A stretch of 64,000 nt of DNA from Diospyros lotus (taxonomy: Eukaryota; Streptophyta; Magnoliopsida; Ericales; Ebenaceae). Numbering within the stretch: the stretch's first letter is position 1; each line of letters starts with the position of its first letter. Below, one piece after another: positions 34,014 through 46,596 of the stretch. Both the position numbers and the translations under genes were made by a program. Location: positions 38,703,192 through 38,767,191 of the forward strand of contig NC_068349.1 in assembly GCF_014633365.1 (NCBI RefSeq), given 5' to 3'. The notes under the pieces are model-generated. The model worked only from the letters and a program-made list of their open reading frames with translations. It was not told the origin of the DNA and made no database searches.

Positions 34014-35470
34014 TGTAACACCCCTAACTTTAAAATAACTAATTTATGAGTTATATGTAATTTTTATTATATAATAAATTATATAGATGTATAATATATA
34101 TATATATGTGGCGGTGCACGTGCTTGGAGGCCAAGCTTCCTGGAGTGCTTTTCTCTAATATTCTGTAACGTAGAGAGAGAGAGTGTGGGAGAGAGATAGG
34201 GAGCTGAGAGCAGAGAAAGAGAGATCAAGAGATTGAGTGGGAGCAAGAAGCGTTTTCAGAGGCGACAACCTGGAGCAGCGGCCATGGCTGTGCCGCGATG
34301 AAGCCCGGGTGGAGCTGGAGCAGCCATGGAGGCTGGTTGGGGTAGTAGAAGCGTGGGGGCTGACAGCGATGCTGTGTGGAGCAGCAGCTTGGGGTGGTGG
34401 CAGCCTATGGTGGTCGCGACGTCAGTGGCTGGAGCAGTAGGGGCGAGCGGCGGCTGGAGGCGTTGCTGTGCGCGCGCAAGCTGGAAGCTCGCGGTGGCTG
34501 CGAGCGAAGCAGCGATGCCACCGCGGCAGAAGCTGATGGTAGCGTTATGACGAGGAGCGACCGACGACGGCAGGCTTGGCCTCGGCGGTGGCTGGCGGAG
34601 GCTGGAGCTGGCGCGTGCAGGGGGCCGCGGGGAAGAAGAACAGAGGAGGAAGAAGAAGGGGGAAGAAATAAGGAAAAAAGAAAAGAAAAGGAAAAAGAAA
34701 TAAAAGGAAAATGGAAAAAATATGGGAAAATAATTAGAAATTCCTGAAAAATTGGGAAAAATTTCTAAAAATTAATTTAGGGTTTGAGAAGCATGCTAAA
34801 GGCTCGAAAATGGGAATTTGGGAGCGAGGTGGTAGTTTAGAAGGCAACATCGTGTGGACGTTTTTTTGATTTCTTCACCAGATTGATCGAGGTAAGGTTT
34901 AATATGATTTGCGTGTAAATTCATTTTAGCATGGCTTGCATTAGACTATGGGAGAAGTGTCTAGGCATGAGGCTGTAGATTTGGGCCGTGTGAGTCTCGA
35001 GATGGGGTCCTAGTTTAAATCAATGGGGCCACCAAAATCCGGATTAGGGTGAGGTGGATAGGCCTGCATGCAATATACACTTCACATTATTCTATAATTA
35101 TCATACATTTTAATTTACTGCAACTCATATCGCCCTTACTGAGTTCCCATACTCACCCCTATATTTTTCCCACTAACCCAACAGGTGGCTCGGGATCCGA
35201 GAAGGGAAAGACGGTGCTGATAGATGAGTCGCGAATTGGCAGTGACCGTTAATCATGAGGGTGTGGGTTAACCTCAAATGTTAATAATGTAATATATCTA
35301 CTGTATATTAATTATGAGTGACGATTATGGTTTAACTAGAAGTAAATTGGAAACAAGTTAAGGTTCCCACTATGAGTAAACCCAGTAGGTGTAGGGAACT
35401 TGTACCGGTTAGCTATGGCTGGAATCTGAGATATGTTTAAATATGTTTGGTAGTTGGGTTAATTTATTGT
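34014..35470 (+). mobile_element. Solo LTR B, left part
   Basis: It starts TGTAACACCCCTAAC. The right part (46333-46591) ends GGGGTGTCACA. The target duplication TACAT (34009-34013) against CACAT (46592-46596) has one transition. Length without G1 is about 1,716 bp. It lies inside LTR A. The purine- and G+C-rich open frames at 34237-34747 do not resemble a known protein. Confidence 0.75.
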
Positions 35471-36137
35471 TGTTAACGTACGAGAACCGTCAACCGAAGT
35501 TCGAGAGCCCGCAATGCAATAACAGGTGCCGAAGAGTAAGGAACAGAAGCAAAGGAACCAACAATAAGCACACAAGATTTTTACGTGGTTCGGATCGAAT
35601 GATGCCTAGTCCATGACTGTTCTCTGGTTATTCTGACAGAGTCACAGTATGTAATTTTTGTGATCGATCCCTTTACAGTGGCGTCTTCTTCTCTATAAAT
35701 AGAGTCGTGTTGTTTACAATTCGAATCAGTTCTAAATATGGAAGGAGTCTATTCCGTTGATGGCGCTTTCCTTATCGGCTCCGGAATATCAGGGATAGGT
35801 TCCTTGTCTTCAGGGATTTGAATTACTTCTGATAGGCAGGTGTATATCGCTTCCGATAATCTCGCGGTCTCCTAGCTGTTCTAATCTTTGGCACATCCTT
35901 CGGCGAAGCGGAAGTCGTGATGCTGGAATGTTGTTTTGAGTGAGCTCGGTTAGAGCGAGCTCGCTGTCTTCAGGTGACCTGACTTTTTACCGTGAGACTT
36001 CATTGGTGGTTCTCGATCTCTGGGCTTGGCGAGCCTCTAAGGAACTTCGGTCGGCCTATTGTGCCTTGGGTAGTTTAGGTTCGCCCTGCGCAACCGAGTC
36101 CAGCCCGTCAGCTGAATTTCGGAGATCGCCCATAACA
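35471..36137 (-). repeat. G1 3' LTR
   Basis: Plus-strand sequence begins TGTTAACGTACGAG and ends CGCCCATAACA. It includes TTTTTACGTGGTTCGG and a TCTATAAATAGAG box (about 35692) seen in both LTRs. Confidence 0.95.
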
Positions 36138-36156
36138 TAAGCCCCCCAGCTCTTAG
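36138..36156 (-). other. G1 polypurine tract
   Basis: On the coding strand, AGCTGGGGGGCTTA lies directly upstream of the 3' LTR, where plus-strand DNA synthesis starts. Confidence 0.75.
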
Positions 36157-36283
36157 TGCGAGCTACGGACTGAGAGTTGTTTTAGTTGCCGCGACCTGTT
36201 TATCCGCGTTTCAGACTATCTCCCGTTCCTTTTGCTTGCAAGTTTACATGTTTTGTTTTGCCTTTCAATCTGTCCTCAGCTGT

Positions 36284-36830
36284 GTCAAACAAGCGGAGGA
36301 ACTTTCTGTCCTCCTGAAGGAGAAGGAGAGGCTCGTGACTCTCGCGAGGGACCTCAAGGAGGATAAGAGGAAGTTGCAAGATAGCCTCTCCTATCTGACG
36401 GAGGAGACCCAGAAGATGCGGAGTCACCAGGAGGAGCGAGCTGATGCTGTCGCTCGTGAGCCGGAAAAGTTCAAGGAGGAGCTCGTGCGGAAAGAAGTCG
36501 AGGTTGAAGCTCGGGTGACCTGAGAGCGCGAAGAGGCTGCTTCAGAAAATTCAATCGAGTTTCTGTATACTTTGTGGATAGTTCACCCCGAGCTGGACGT
36601 CTCTTTCTTTGGCGATGATGCCGTGGAAGAGTTCGCAAGGTATGCAGCTGAGGCAACTGAAGGAAAGGCTGCTGGGACTTCCGCTCAGCCTGATCAGGCC
36701 GAAGCCCCCTATTGAAGATGCTCTGCTCGAGGCTGCTCCTCCTACTGAAGATGCTCAGCTCGAGGCGGCTGCTCCTCCTCAAGATGTTGCCGACCTTCCT
36801 CATGAAACCGTGGCTCCCCCTCTGACTAGG
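36284..36830 (+). pseudogene. G1 antisense gene, C-terminal remnant
   Basis: After the acceptor CTGTCCTCAG (36274-36283) the plus strand, antisense to gag-pol, encodes a coiled-coil segment (LKEKERLVTLARDLKEDKRK) and then FLYTLWIVHPELDVSFFGDD. Breaks are a TGA at about 36521 and a frame change before the repeated Pro/Ala/Glu tail (LLEAAPPTED, QLEAAAPPQD). Tat-lineage elements commonly carry an antisense gene between pol and the 3' LTR. The domain-bearing 5' exons, present in G2, are missing here. Confidence 0.6.
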
Positions 36831-37260
36831 GTTTTTCTCCCCCCCCCCCTTTTTTTTGTAAGACATTTGCGTTTCAATGAAAACCCCAATGCTTTTGTAT
36901 CTCTTTGGTTTTTTGGAAATTTCCAAATTTTCGCATTGTTAGCTCGTTATCGGCTGTTCGAAGACCCGTCAAGGAGTTCTCACCTCGCAATGCTTTGGAT
37001 ATTGGCCCAGCTCAATGCTCAACCTTGCAACCCCCTTACCGCATCCCCCCTAGCTCACAGTTCGTCATGTTATCTGGGAGCTAAGGTTTAATTCGCCGGC
37101 GACCTATCCTTTGCTTTATGAAGTCGGACCGTCGTCTTGGGACTCGCCATATCCTTGGGAACAATTTTTGGACTCCGGGAATAGTCAGCGGACCTAGGAA
37201 CGAGGGCTACCATTATGGCCCCGCTTTTCATGGTTTTGACCGTGTCTCCCCCCTTGTTCC

Positions 37261-38755
37261 TGAAGGATCATACACGAGGAAACAAAGCATGCAACGGAAG
37301 CGTTTTAAAATCAAAACCGTTCCTCGTATTGATTAGAATCTAAGAGACTTACTTTTGCGGCGGATTACCGGACGGAATGGAGCGATGGGAGCTTCTTCGC
37401 GTTGTGGAGACGACGGCTGTCCTGCTAGCCTTCGGCTTCGTCGCATCAGAACTCAAACGCACCCTTTCGGTCTTCCGGAGTATGACTCGAACTCGTGGCC
37501 TCTCTTCGGTGAAGAAGAATGAAAAACGACTTGGATGAAAAAACAACTAAAGAGAGATATATATAGGGAGAACCCTAGGGTTAAAACCCTAGTGGGCCAA
37601 ACCCTAATGGGCCAAGATCTTTTAATTAATTTTCTAATTGGGTTAGCCCAATTAATTAATTAAAAACCCTAATGTACTATTATTTTATTCTAGCCCAATT
37701 AATTATGGACCATTCTCAATAAAATAATTCTCTCTCAATGTAATTCATCCAACAAGCCAAATGTATTAAAAAATACATGAGTTACATCGAGCTACCCCGG
37801 GGACCAAAAGACAAATTATTCACGGCTACTAAAATGACCAAAATATCCCTGCTACCTAGTAGCTATATTTTGTCATTCTAAGTGTTCCAACTATCACCAT
37901 ATGGTAACACTGACCCCACGAATAATTTTGCATATGCCATGTCTTTGACCTACTAGTGTAATGACGAAAATACCCCTCTGCGTAACACCCATCATTTAGA
38001 AAGGAATAATGTACTAACACCTTTCTAAATGACTTCTACCATCCTTAGATCACTAGTCCAATAATCCGTGACTACTCGAATGTACTTGCTTATCACTGGG
38101 AGCTACCCAGAAGCACACACTCTTAAGTCACGTTCCCAGGGCCCTGGATTATTCGATTATTCTTGGACAATCACAAGGGGGTGAATCACAGAAACTATCT
38201 TGTATTAGTCTGTCTTAGCTAATTAGAAACCATACTCCCAACTCAAAAGGATATTGATCTTTGATAGACCTCACCTACAATGAATCTAAGAATATAGCTC
38301 TAGGTTCACTAGACCACCAACTAATACTCAAGTATTAGAGTACTCGTCCACGTAGCAGCAGTGATAGACTAGCTCCATGATAATTAGTACTTTGTCATTA
38401 GCTTCTATCACAGGTCCACTCTACGCATTCCAAATGCGCTTGTACAATTAGAGTAAACGGACTGTTTACTGGCTAAGGCAAGCCATCCTCCATTAGGATC
38501 TATTGCACAATGATCTTATCATGATAGAATGCCCAGTTCTATCAAAAGATCAAGAGTAATATTTTCTTGCTTATTAAGTACCCATGATTCATGCCTAACT
38601 GTGAAGAACGACCCATCACATGAATTACTTACTTAATAGCATGGACACCTTTCCAACAATTAAATGCAAATAATATGTGTGCCATAAACTGAATAAGAGA
38701 AACATCATTACCATAAATTAAACAAAACGTGTCTTTAGGGCATACATTTCCAACA
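37261..38755. mobile_element. Solo LTR C inserted in the G1 spacer
   Basis: A 1,495-bp block that starts TGAAGGATCATACACG and ends CATACATTTCCAACA, with perfect GTTCC duplications at 37256-37260 and 38756-38760. Terminal TG/CA, a 5-bp duplication and no coding sequence fit a solo LTR. The family is not identified. Confidence 0.85.
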
Positions 38756-38760
38756 GTTCC

Positions 38761-40032
38761 AGGATGGGGCTTATAAATACCCTATTTGTTTTCAAGCTAT
38801 CGGGGCATGTTTATTCTGGGTTGCTTAGTGGAATGTTCTTGCAGGCATGAGGCTGCTCGCTGTACCCCGATATTTTAGCTACGGCCAAGCGGTCCGGCAA
38901 TCTTCTTCTTCTTTTTCCGTCGAATGTGGGAGGAAGAAGATTGCCGGCCGCTCGGTCAAAGCTGAAGATTGTTGGATCGCGCGGCTAAAGCTTGAAGACT
39001 ATCGAGCCACTTGGGATCCGGCGAACTTTATCTTTTTCTTGCTTTCAGGGGAGGCCAGAGATCATTGTGGACTCTGGTTATCCTCTAGTTTGTTTAGGCT
39101 TCATTCCTTCATGTTGTAGTTCGGTAGAAAATTCTTGTATCAGATACCTTCTTGTAATAAAACGATGTTCGCCTTGAATTAATCCTGTGATCTTAAAGAG
39201 TTTCTCAGAACGATTGTTCTTTAATAATAAATCATTGATTATAGGTCGCATGTTGCTTGTCGTGAAAGCTTTGCCTAGTTGAGCGGCAGGTCGTAAATAA
39301 TTTATAAATCCTTTGATCAGCTCGTCGAGAGGATAAATGATCTGCTATTTGAAGTAACTTATAAAACCAAAACGAGCTATCACAAACATAGAGGAGTTGT
39401 AGGGCGACTTGGCCAAATCATACGCTTGCATAGACCATTTCGCGATCGCAGCTAACGGGCTGCGGCTCAAGACGAGCTTCCCGTGATTTTTGCGACAGCC
39501 AAGATAGATGTCCAGGTAGGTCGCGGATCGACCTCAGCTAACATATCAAGGCTTTTCTTGTAAATTCGTGGAGTTGAAGATCCGGCCAAGATATATGTTC
39601 AGGTAGGTCGCATAGCGACCTCAGCTAACATACCATGGCTCTTCCATGGTTGGTTCGAGGAGGGGGAATACCAAGGTAGATCGCAGACCATGGGGGGCTC
39701 AGCTAGTGATCCCTTCGCTTGAGATGGAAGTGGTTGCCCAGGTAGGCGCCAAACCGTGACATTGGGTCGAGATGAATGAGCCTCAGCTGGCAAACCACAA
39801 CCTGGGGGAGGACCAAGAGGAATGCTCAGATAAGCCGCAAACCATAGCCCGTCGACTAAGATGAATGGGCCCCAGCTCGCAAACCATGGTTTTTACCCTT
39901 CCCCCGAAAATGTTAAGATGTCGTGGTGGAGAATAGACAACAAAGTGCCACAAAATTGATCAGGCAAAAATTTATTGATCTCAATCGAGCTTAAAGAATT
40001 GTAACATGAAACATAGGCAAAAATAAACATTT
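38761..40032. other. G1 3' spacer with degenerate minisatellite
   Basis: Non-coding between pol and solo LTR C. At 39512-39890 a CAGGTAGGTCGC ... CTCAGCTA(A)CA motif recurs about five times at 67-88 bp spacing (39512, 39600, 39672, 39739, 39827). A TTATAAATACC box lies at about 38770. The open frame at 38847-39119 is not recognised. Confidence 0.6.
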
Positions 40033-43000
40033 TTATTGATAGTAGGGGCGGAGGTGCTCCGCGTTCCAGGCTCACGGGAGGACAGCCCCGTCCATGTTGG
40101 CTAGATGGTACACCCTATTGCGCAAGTCTTTGTGGATGACAAAGGGTCCTTCCCAGTTTGGGCCAAGCGTGCCATCACTGGCTTTCCGAGCTGCGGGAAG
40201 TATTAAGCGTAGTACGCTATCCCCAACTTTATAATGCCTGATCCGGACTTTTCTGTTATAGTAACGCGCTACCCTTTGTTGGTATATGGCATTCTATAAA
40301 CGAGCTATGTCTCTTGCTTCCTCCAGTAGGTCCAAATTTACAGCTAGCAGTTCGTGATTCCCTTCTAGGTTGAAAGTGGCTCTTCGCTGGCTTGTTACCT
40401 CGTATTCTGCTGGGATCATAGCTTCGGATCCGTAGGCCAACGAAAAAGGAGTCTCCCCTGTGCTGGTGCGAGCTGTCGTCCGATATGCCCAGAGCATTGT
40501 TTGCAGTTCGTCTGCCCAAGCGCCCTTTCTGTTCTCCAGCTTCGTTTTTAGGGCCTGTTTGATGATCTTGTTAATTGCCTCGACCTGCCCGTTCGCTTGG
40601 GGGTGATCTACGGCTGTGAAGCTCTTTTGAATGCCTAATGACTCACAAAACCGAATGAACTACTCGCTGGTGAATTGAGTCCCGTTGTCCGTAATTATCT
40701 GCTGTGGGACCCCAAACCTGCAAATGATATTATCCCAGACGAATTTTTATACCTTGGAGGTGGATATTTCAGCGAGTTCTTTCGCTTCGGCCCACTTGGT
40801 GAAGTAATCTACCGCCACGATAGCGTGCTTACAGTTGCCTCAAGCCGTTAGGAGCGGCCCGATTAGGTCCATGCCCCAGAAAGCAAATGGCCACGGGCTG
40901 CTCATCTGTTGGAGGTAGGCCGGAGGAGCTCGTGGGACTTTAGCAAATCGTTGGCACTTTTCACACCTCTTTACCAGCTCTATCGCATCCTGTTTCATCG
41001 TGGGCCAATAGAATCCCTGCCGAAGTGCTTTCTGGGATAGCGACAGAGCCCCAGCGTGGTTGTCGCAATGTCCAGCATGTATTTCCTCCAACACGATCCA
41101 ACAATCAGGGCCCTCGATACACCTTAACAGTGGAGCTGTGAATCCTCGCTTATATAACACCTCATCGTGGATACAATAGCGGACAGCTCAAGCTCGCAGT
41201 CTGCGCGCTTCGAGTTTGTTTATTGGAAGCTTTCTGCCCCGTAGATACTCTAGAATAGGGCTCATCCATGAACCCCGGGGCGCGCCAATCTCCATTGTCT
41301 CAGCCGATTGTTCCGTGCTAGGGGCAGCTAGAAATTCCACCGGTATAGCCCCCAGGAACTCTATATCTCGAGCAGTTGCCAGTCGAGCTTGTGCGTCCGC
41401 ATGAGAATTTTGAGAACGGGGAATCTGGCGTACCTCGAATCTTGGGAGAAGGGACAGAAGTTCGCGCGCTTTGAGCAGGTATGCTGCCATCTTTGCACCT
41501 TTCGCTTGATATTCCCCTCGTATTTGATTAACGACCAGTTGGGAGTCGCTGAGGATTACAACTGCTTCAGCTCGTACTTCTTTTGCCAGGCGTAGCCCTG
41601 CGAGCAATGCCTCATACTCCGCCTCATTGTTGGTAGCTCGGAAATCGAATCGTAGGGCATAGAGGATCCTGTGGCCCTCCGGGCTGATTAACATAACTCC
41701 AGCCCTAGCTCCTTGATCATTTGACGATCCGTCAACATATAGTTCCTAGGATGGTCCTTCCGAGGTTTCTTCTCCCACTTGGGCTGGTCCAGTGAATTCA
41801 GCAATGAAATCCGCGAGTGCTTGTCTTTTGATAGCCGTCCTTAGTCTATATTCCAAGTCGAACTGAGCGAGCTCGATCGCCCATTTTAGCAGGCGACCTG
41901 AGGTGTCTGGTTTCTACAAAATCTACTTCAGGGGGTACTTGGTCAGAACGTCGATCTGATGGGCTTGGAAATAGGGATGCAACTTCCTCGATGCTGTGAC
42001 TAGGCAGTATGCGAGCTTCTCCATTAGTGTGTACCTTATTTTCGCGTCCACCAACCTCTTGCTGACGTAGTAGATGGGGTATTGCACCCCTTCTTCCTCC
42101 CGAACCAATGATGGGCTAAGAGCGTGCTCTGACACTCCCAGATAGACGACCAATTTTTCCCCATCCTTAGGTTTTGAAAGTCGCGGCGCTTGCCCCATAT
42201 ACGCCTTCAACTGCTGGAAGGTGAGCTCGCATTCTTCACTCTAATCGAAGCCTTGGGCCTTCCTTAACGTATTAAAGAAAGGAATACACTTGTCAGTCGC
42301 TTTGGAGATAAACCGGCTCAGGGCAGCGACCTGACCGGTAAGGCTCTGTACATCCTTCTTTGTGGGAGATCTCATATCCAGCAAGGCCTTTATTTTCTCC
42401 GGGTTGGCCTCGATGCCTCTGTTGTTGACCATGAATCCCAAGAATTTCCCGGAAGCCACTCCAAAAGCGCACTTCAGTGGATTTAGTTTCATGCGATAGC
42501 TCCTGAGGACCTCGAACATTTCTCCTAAATCACGAACATGATCTGCGACCTGCTCAGATTTAACCAGCATATTGTCGACATATACCTCCATTGTTCTCCC
42601 GATCTGCGCTTCGAACATTGTATTCACGAGCCTCTGGTAGGTGGCCCCAGCATTCTTCAGTCCGAACGGCATAACTTTGTAGCAGTACAGCCCACGATCG
42701 GTGATAAACGACATGTGCTCCTCCTCGCTAGAATTCATGGGGATCTGGTTGTATCCCGAGTAGGCGTCCATGAAACTGAGGAGCTGGTGCCCCGCTGTTG
42801 CATCCACGAGTTGGTCAATCCTGGGAAGGGGAAAGCTGTCTTTCGGGCAGGCCTTGTTCAGGTCGGTGAAGTCGATGCAGGTTTTCCATTTTCCGTTCTT
42901 TTTCTTCACCAGGACTGGATTGGCTACCCAGACTGGGTATTGGGCTTCTCTGATGAATCCATTGTCCAAGAGCTTATCCACCTCCTCTTTAAGGGCGGCG

Positions 43001-45612
43001 TAACGCTCTGGAGTCATTGGCCTCCTCTTCTACCGCACTGGTCTATAGCTGGGGTCCACGTTGAGCCTGTGCGACATGACCTCCGGGGCTATGCCTACCA
43101 TATCTTCATGGTTCCAAGCAAGCACGTCCAGGTTAGCCTTAAGGAATTCAACCAATTGATACTTTACCTCAGGGGCCAGATTCTTTCCGAGCTTCAGACA
43201 CCTTTCAGCATCCACTTCGCTGGCCGGGACTTCTTCAAGTTCTTCCACCGGGCCAGAGGCTTTGTCACAATCCACTTCTCGAGGATCCAGGTCATAGTTT
43301 ACCCCGCTTTGACTTGAAGGTCGCTGAGCTCCTCCTGCGACCACGTTCACTCTCTTTCCTTTAGCCTCCATCTTGACCGCATCCTCATAGCAGCGTCTTG
43401 CGAGGTGTTGTTCTCCCCGTACGCATCCTGTTCCATTGTCGGTCGGGAAATTGACGGTTAGAGCCCTAATTGAGGCGACCGTGTCCAGCTCGTTCATCAC
43501 CGGCCGCCCGAGCATGACGTTGTACGCTGAGGGACAGTCAATAATGAGGAATTCTGCCATCGCCATTGCTTCGCGACCTGGGCTCCCAACAGTGAATGGG
43601 AGTTTAACCCGCCCTATGGGAACAACTGCGTCTCCCGTGAATCCGTAGAGTGGCTCTGGGGACGAGCTCAATTGCTCGGGCCCTAGTCCCATTTGGTCGA
43701 AACAGGCCCTATACATCACGTTCACCGAGCTGCCAGTGTCTACCATTATTCTTCGTACCTCCATGTTGCCGATGCGAGCACGAATGACAAAGGCGTCATT
43801 GTGCGGCCAGTGTATGTCCCTGGCATCATCTTCGGAGAAGGTGATTTCTTTCATTGCCACCCTAGTTTGCTTAGATGGTCCCGTCTGCTCAACAAATCCT
43901 GCTATCAAGACGTGATTAGCTTCGCGTACATACCTTTCATGCGACCTGTTCGATGTGCCTGCCAGGTGAGGTCCACCGTGGATTGTGTAGATCGTTTGAA
44001 CTGCAGGCGCATGCTCATCCTCGGGGGGAGGTCGTTGATTCGTCTGCTGGGGTGGCTGGTTTGCAGGTCGCACCACGTAATCTCGCAGTCGGCCCCTTCG
44101 AACCAGTTCTTCAATTACATCTTTTAGGGCGTAGCATTCGGAGGTGTCGTGCCCTACCTCGTTGTGGTACGCACAAAACTTCTCCCGGTTTCTGAACTTA
44201 TTGGGAGTTTTAATTGGGTTCGGCCTCCCGAAATCTTCTCTCATCTTTTCCATAGCGAAAATCCTCTCTTGAGAATCCGATAGGGTCGCATAGCTATTGA
44301 AATGGCCCTGCCTTGGAGGTTGCTCCTCCCGCTCTTCCCGTCGAGCTCGCTTGGCTACCTGATTGATAGAACGCTTATCACGGTTGTCCCTTCCATTTCC
44401 CCCGTCGTTTCTTTTCCTATCTCAACTAGAACTCCCGGCTTCCTCCTTATGTCCGGTGGGCTTCTTCGAACCGAATGCCTCTTCCCACCGGATCTCCTTT
44501 GCAGCTCGCTCATAGAACTCCCCCAGATCTGTAACGGGGGATTTGTAAATGCTCTCATAGAGCTTCCCGTCTTTCCGGAGGCCTGCCGAGATGGCCGTCA
44601 AGATACTTTCATCAGAGGGACTTTCGACGTTACTCACCTCGCGCCAGAACCTGGCAATGTAGTCCTTGAGGGACTCACTCGACCTTTGGAAGACCGTGGC
44701 GAGGTGGCACGGAGGAGCGAGCTGCCGCCTCAGTGCCCTGTACTGATCGAGGAACCTCCGCTGGCATTCTTCCCAACTGCCAATGCTGCGAGATGGAAGG
44801 CTTCTGAGCCAAGCATGCGGAATGTCTCCCAAGGTCGCGGGGAACACTCGGCACTTTACCAGCGAGCTAGTGGTCTGCAGGTTTATCTGGACATTGAATG
44901 CGTCCAGATGGTCATAGGGGTCGCTGTCCCCATTGTACTGCGGTATGCTTGGAACCTTGAATCTCCTGGGGAGAGCTTCGAGCTCGACTTCTCTCGTGAA
45001 CGGCGTCCTCTCTCCGTAGCCACTATTTTAGCCACGAGTTCCTTGCCGTGCCTCCAACTCCTGCACCCTTTGGAGTAACTCCTCTATAGCTGTGTCCTGG
45101 TCTGCAGATCACTGGGGCTGCGGTCGCCTGCTTCCTCTCCCTGGGGAGCGATATAACGGGGAGTCTGTACTTTTGAACTTTGAGTTGGAGGAATTTACTG
45201 ACCCTTCTGGCGAGGGAACTCTGTCAGCTTCTCTTTCATTTGGCAGGGGCCTTTCCTCTCGTGGGTGGCGAGCTCTCCGGGGTGATGGTGGTTCTGGCTG
45301 TCTCGGGGCCGTTTGCGGCTGAGCCTGGGCAAGGGCCCTGACCGCCTCAGCGAGTTGCCTTACGGTGTTTTCCAGTGCTTCCTGACGTTGCTGCCAAGCT
45401 TGAATCGCCCCTGCTCCGTCGGTCGGGGCGGCAGGTTGAGCCGGAGCCCGCGGGGGCATTCCAGCAGTGACTCGGGTAATTAGTGGAACCGAAGTTTCCG
45501 TTGCTGGGGCAACGGACCCTCCGACAGGCGGATCATCGTGCGGTCAGTTGTCACGATTTTTTGGCAAATCGACGATTGCATCAGAGCTTCGCGCATTCCT
45601 TCCTCTCGCCAT
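40033..45612 (-). pseudogene. G1 gag-pol polyprotein, 14 in-frame stops, no frameshift
   Basis: From ATG 45612 to TAA 40033 the minus strand is one frame of 1,859 codons. Order: gag (FPATLGDIPHAWL ... region), a zinc-knuckle-like FCAYHNEVGHDTSEC, aspartic protease (IMVDTGSS), reverse transcriptase, RNase H, a second archaeal-type RNase H (ELYVDGSS ... NNEAEYEALLAGL) and integrase (HHCC finger, WGMDLIG, ITDNGTQF, NGQVE). The RT active site reads YVDN instead of YVDD. Stops begin at 45544, 45109, 45028, 44422, 43030, 42241, 41923, 41914, 41746, 41188, 40840, 40747, 40660 and 40294. Each fits one C-to-T or G-to-A change from CGA, CAA, CAG or TGG. Confidence 0.93.
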
Positions 45613-45631
45613 TGCTATCGATCAGTGCGGG

Positions 45632-45649
45632 GCCCTCCTTCTAGCGCCA
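45632..45649 (-). other. G1 primer-binding site
   Basis: Three bases inside the 5' LTR the coding strand reads TGGCGCTAGAAGGAGGGC, the expected TGG start complementary to a tRNA CCA end. I cannot name the tRNA with certainty. Confidence 0.65.
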
Positions 45650-45652
45650 AGA

Positions 45653-46327
45653 TGTTGACGTACGAGAACCGTCAATCGAAGTTCGAGAGCCCGCAATACA
45701 ATAACAGGTGCTGAAGAGTAAGGAACAGAAGCAAAGGAACCAACAATAAGCACACAAGATTTTTACGTGGTTCGGCTCGAATGATGCCTAGTCCACGGCT
45801 GTTCTCTGGTTATTCTGGCAGAGTCACAGTATGTAATTTTTGTGATCGATCCCTTTACAGTGGCGTCTTCTTCTCTATAAATAGAGTCGTGTTGTTTACA
45901 ATTCGAATCAGTTCTAAATATGGAAGGAGTCTATTCCGTTGATGGCGCTTTCCTTATCGGCTCTGGAATATCAGGGATAGGTTCCTTGTCTTCAGGGATT
46001 TGAATTACTTCTGATAGGCAGGTGTATATCGCTTCCGATAATCTCGCGGTCTCCTAGCTGTTCTAATCTTTGGCACATCCTTCGGCAAAGCGGAAGTCGT
46101 GATGTTGTGATGCTGGGATGTTGTTTTGAGCTCGCTCGCTTAGAGCGAGCTCGCTGTCTTCAGGTGACCTGACTTTTTACCGTGAGACTTCATTGGTGGT
46201 TCTCGATCTCTGGGCCTGGTGAGCCTCTAAGGAACTCCGGCCGGCCTATTGTGCCTTGGGTATTTTGGGTTTGCCCTGCGCAACCGAGTCCAGCCCGTCG
46301 GCTGAATTCCGGAGATCGCCCATAACA
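45653..46327 (-). repeat. G1 5' LTR
   Basis: Counterpart of 35471-36137 with an extra 8-bp GTGATGTT duplication at about 46101. It ends on the plus strand with CATAACA, followed by the ATTGT target duplication. Confidence 0.95.
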
Positions 46328-46332
46328 ATTGT

Positions 46333-46591
46333 GCATGTTGATAATTGCTTTTTGAAATTGAATTTATACTCCAAGGGCCTAATCAGGTACGGGACTCGTG
46401 TAAGTTTTCGCTGCCTACGCATTTTACTCCCTAGTTCTCGACTGGTCGAAGGTGGTGAAGCCTAGACCTCACCTAGGGCGCCCATATTATTTTAATATTT
46501 TATATTGGTAGGGGCATAACCGTCCTTCGTAGCAGGCTGGGGTCGTAATGTGGGTTATGATGGCACCCGGTAGTGGGGTCGGGGTGTCACA
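46333..46591 (+). mobile_element. Solo LTR B, right part
   Basis: Continuation of 34014-35470 after the G1 insertion. It ends GGGGTGTCACA and is followed by the CACAT duplication. Confidence 0.75.
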
Positions 46592-46596
46592 CACAT

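Larger units (their letters stand above)
35471..46327 (-). mobile_element. Full-length Tat-lineage Ty3/Gypsy retrotransposon G1
   Basis: It is 10,857 bp between perfect ATTGT duplications (35466-35470 and 46328-46332) and is transcribed leftward. LTRs are 667 and 675 bp. By eye I count about 24 substitutions and one 8-bp indel between them, so it is a moderately young insertion. Inside, on the minus strand, are a primer site, a single gag-pol frame, a long 3' spacer and a polypurine tract. An antisense gene remnant and solo LTR C lie in the spacer. Two RNase H domains (one after RT, one archaeal-type) place it in the Tat lineage. Confidence 0.95.

Noticed and set aside
34237..34747. Three overlapping Gly/Ala/Trp-rich frames
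   Set aside because: Compositional frames inside solo LTR B.
42538..43317. 259-codon plus-strand frame opposite G1 reverse transcriptase
   Set aside because: Shadow of the conserved RT coding strand. Its translation has no independent family signal.
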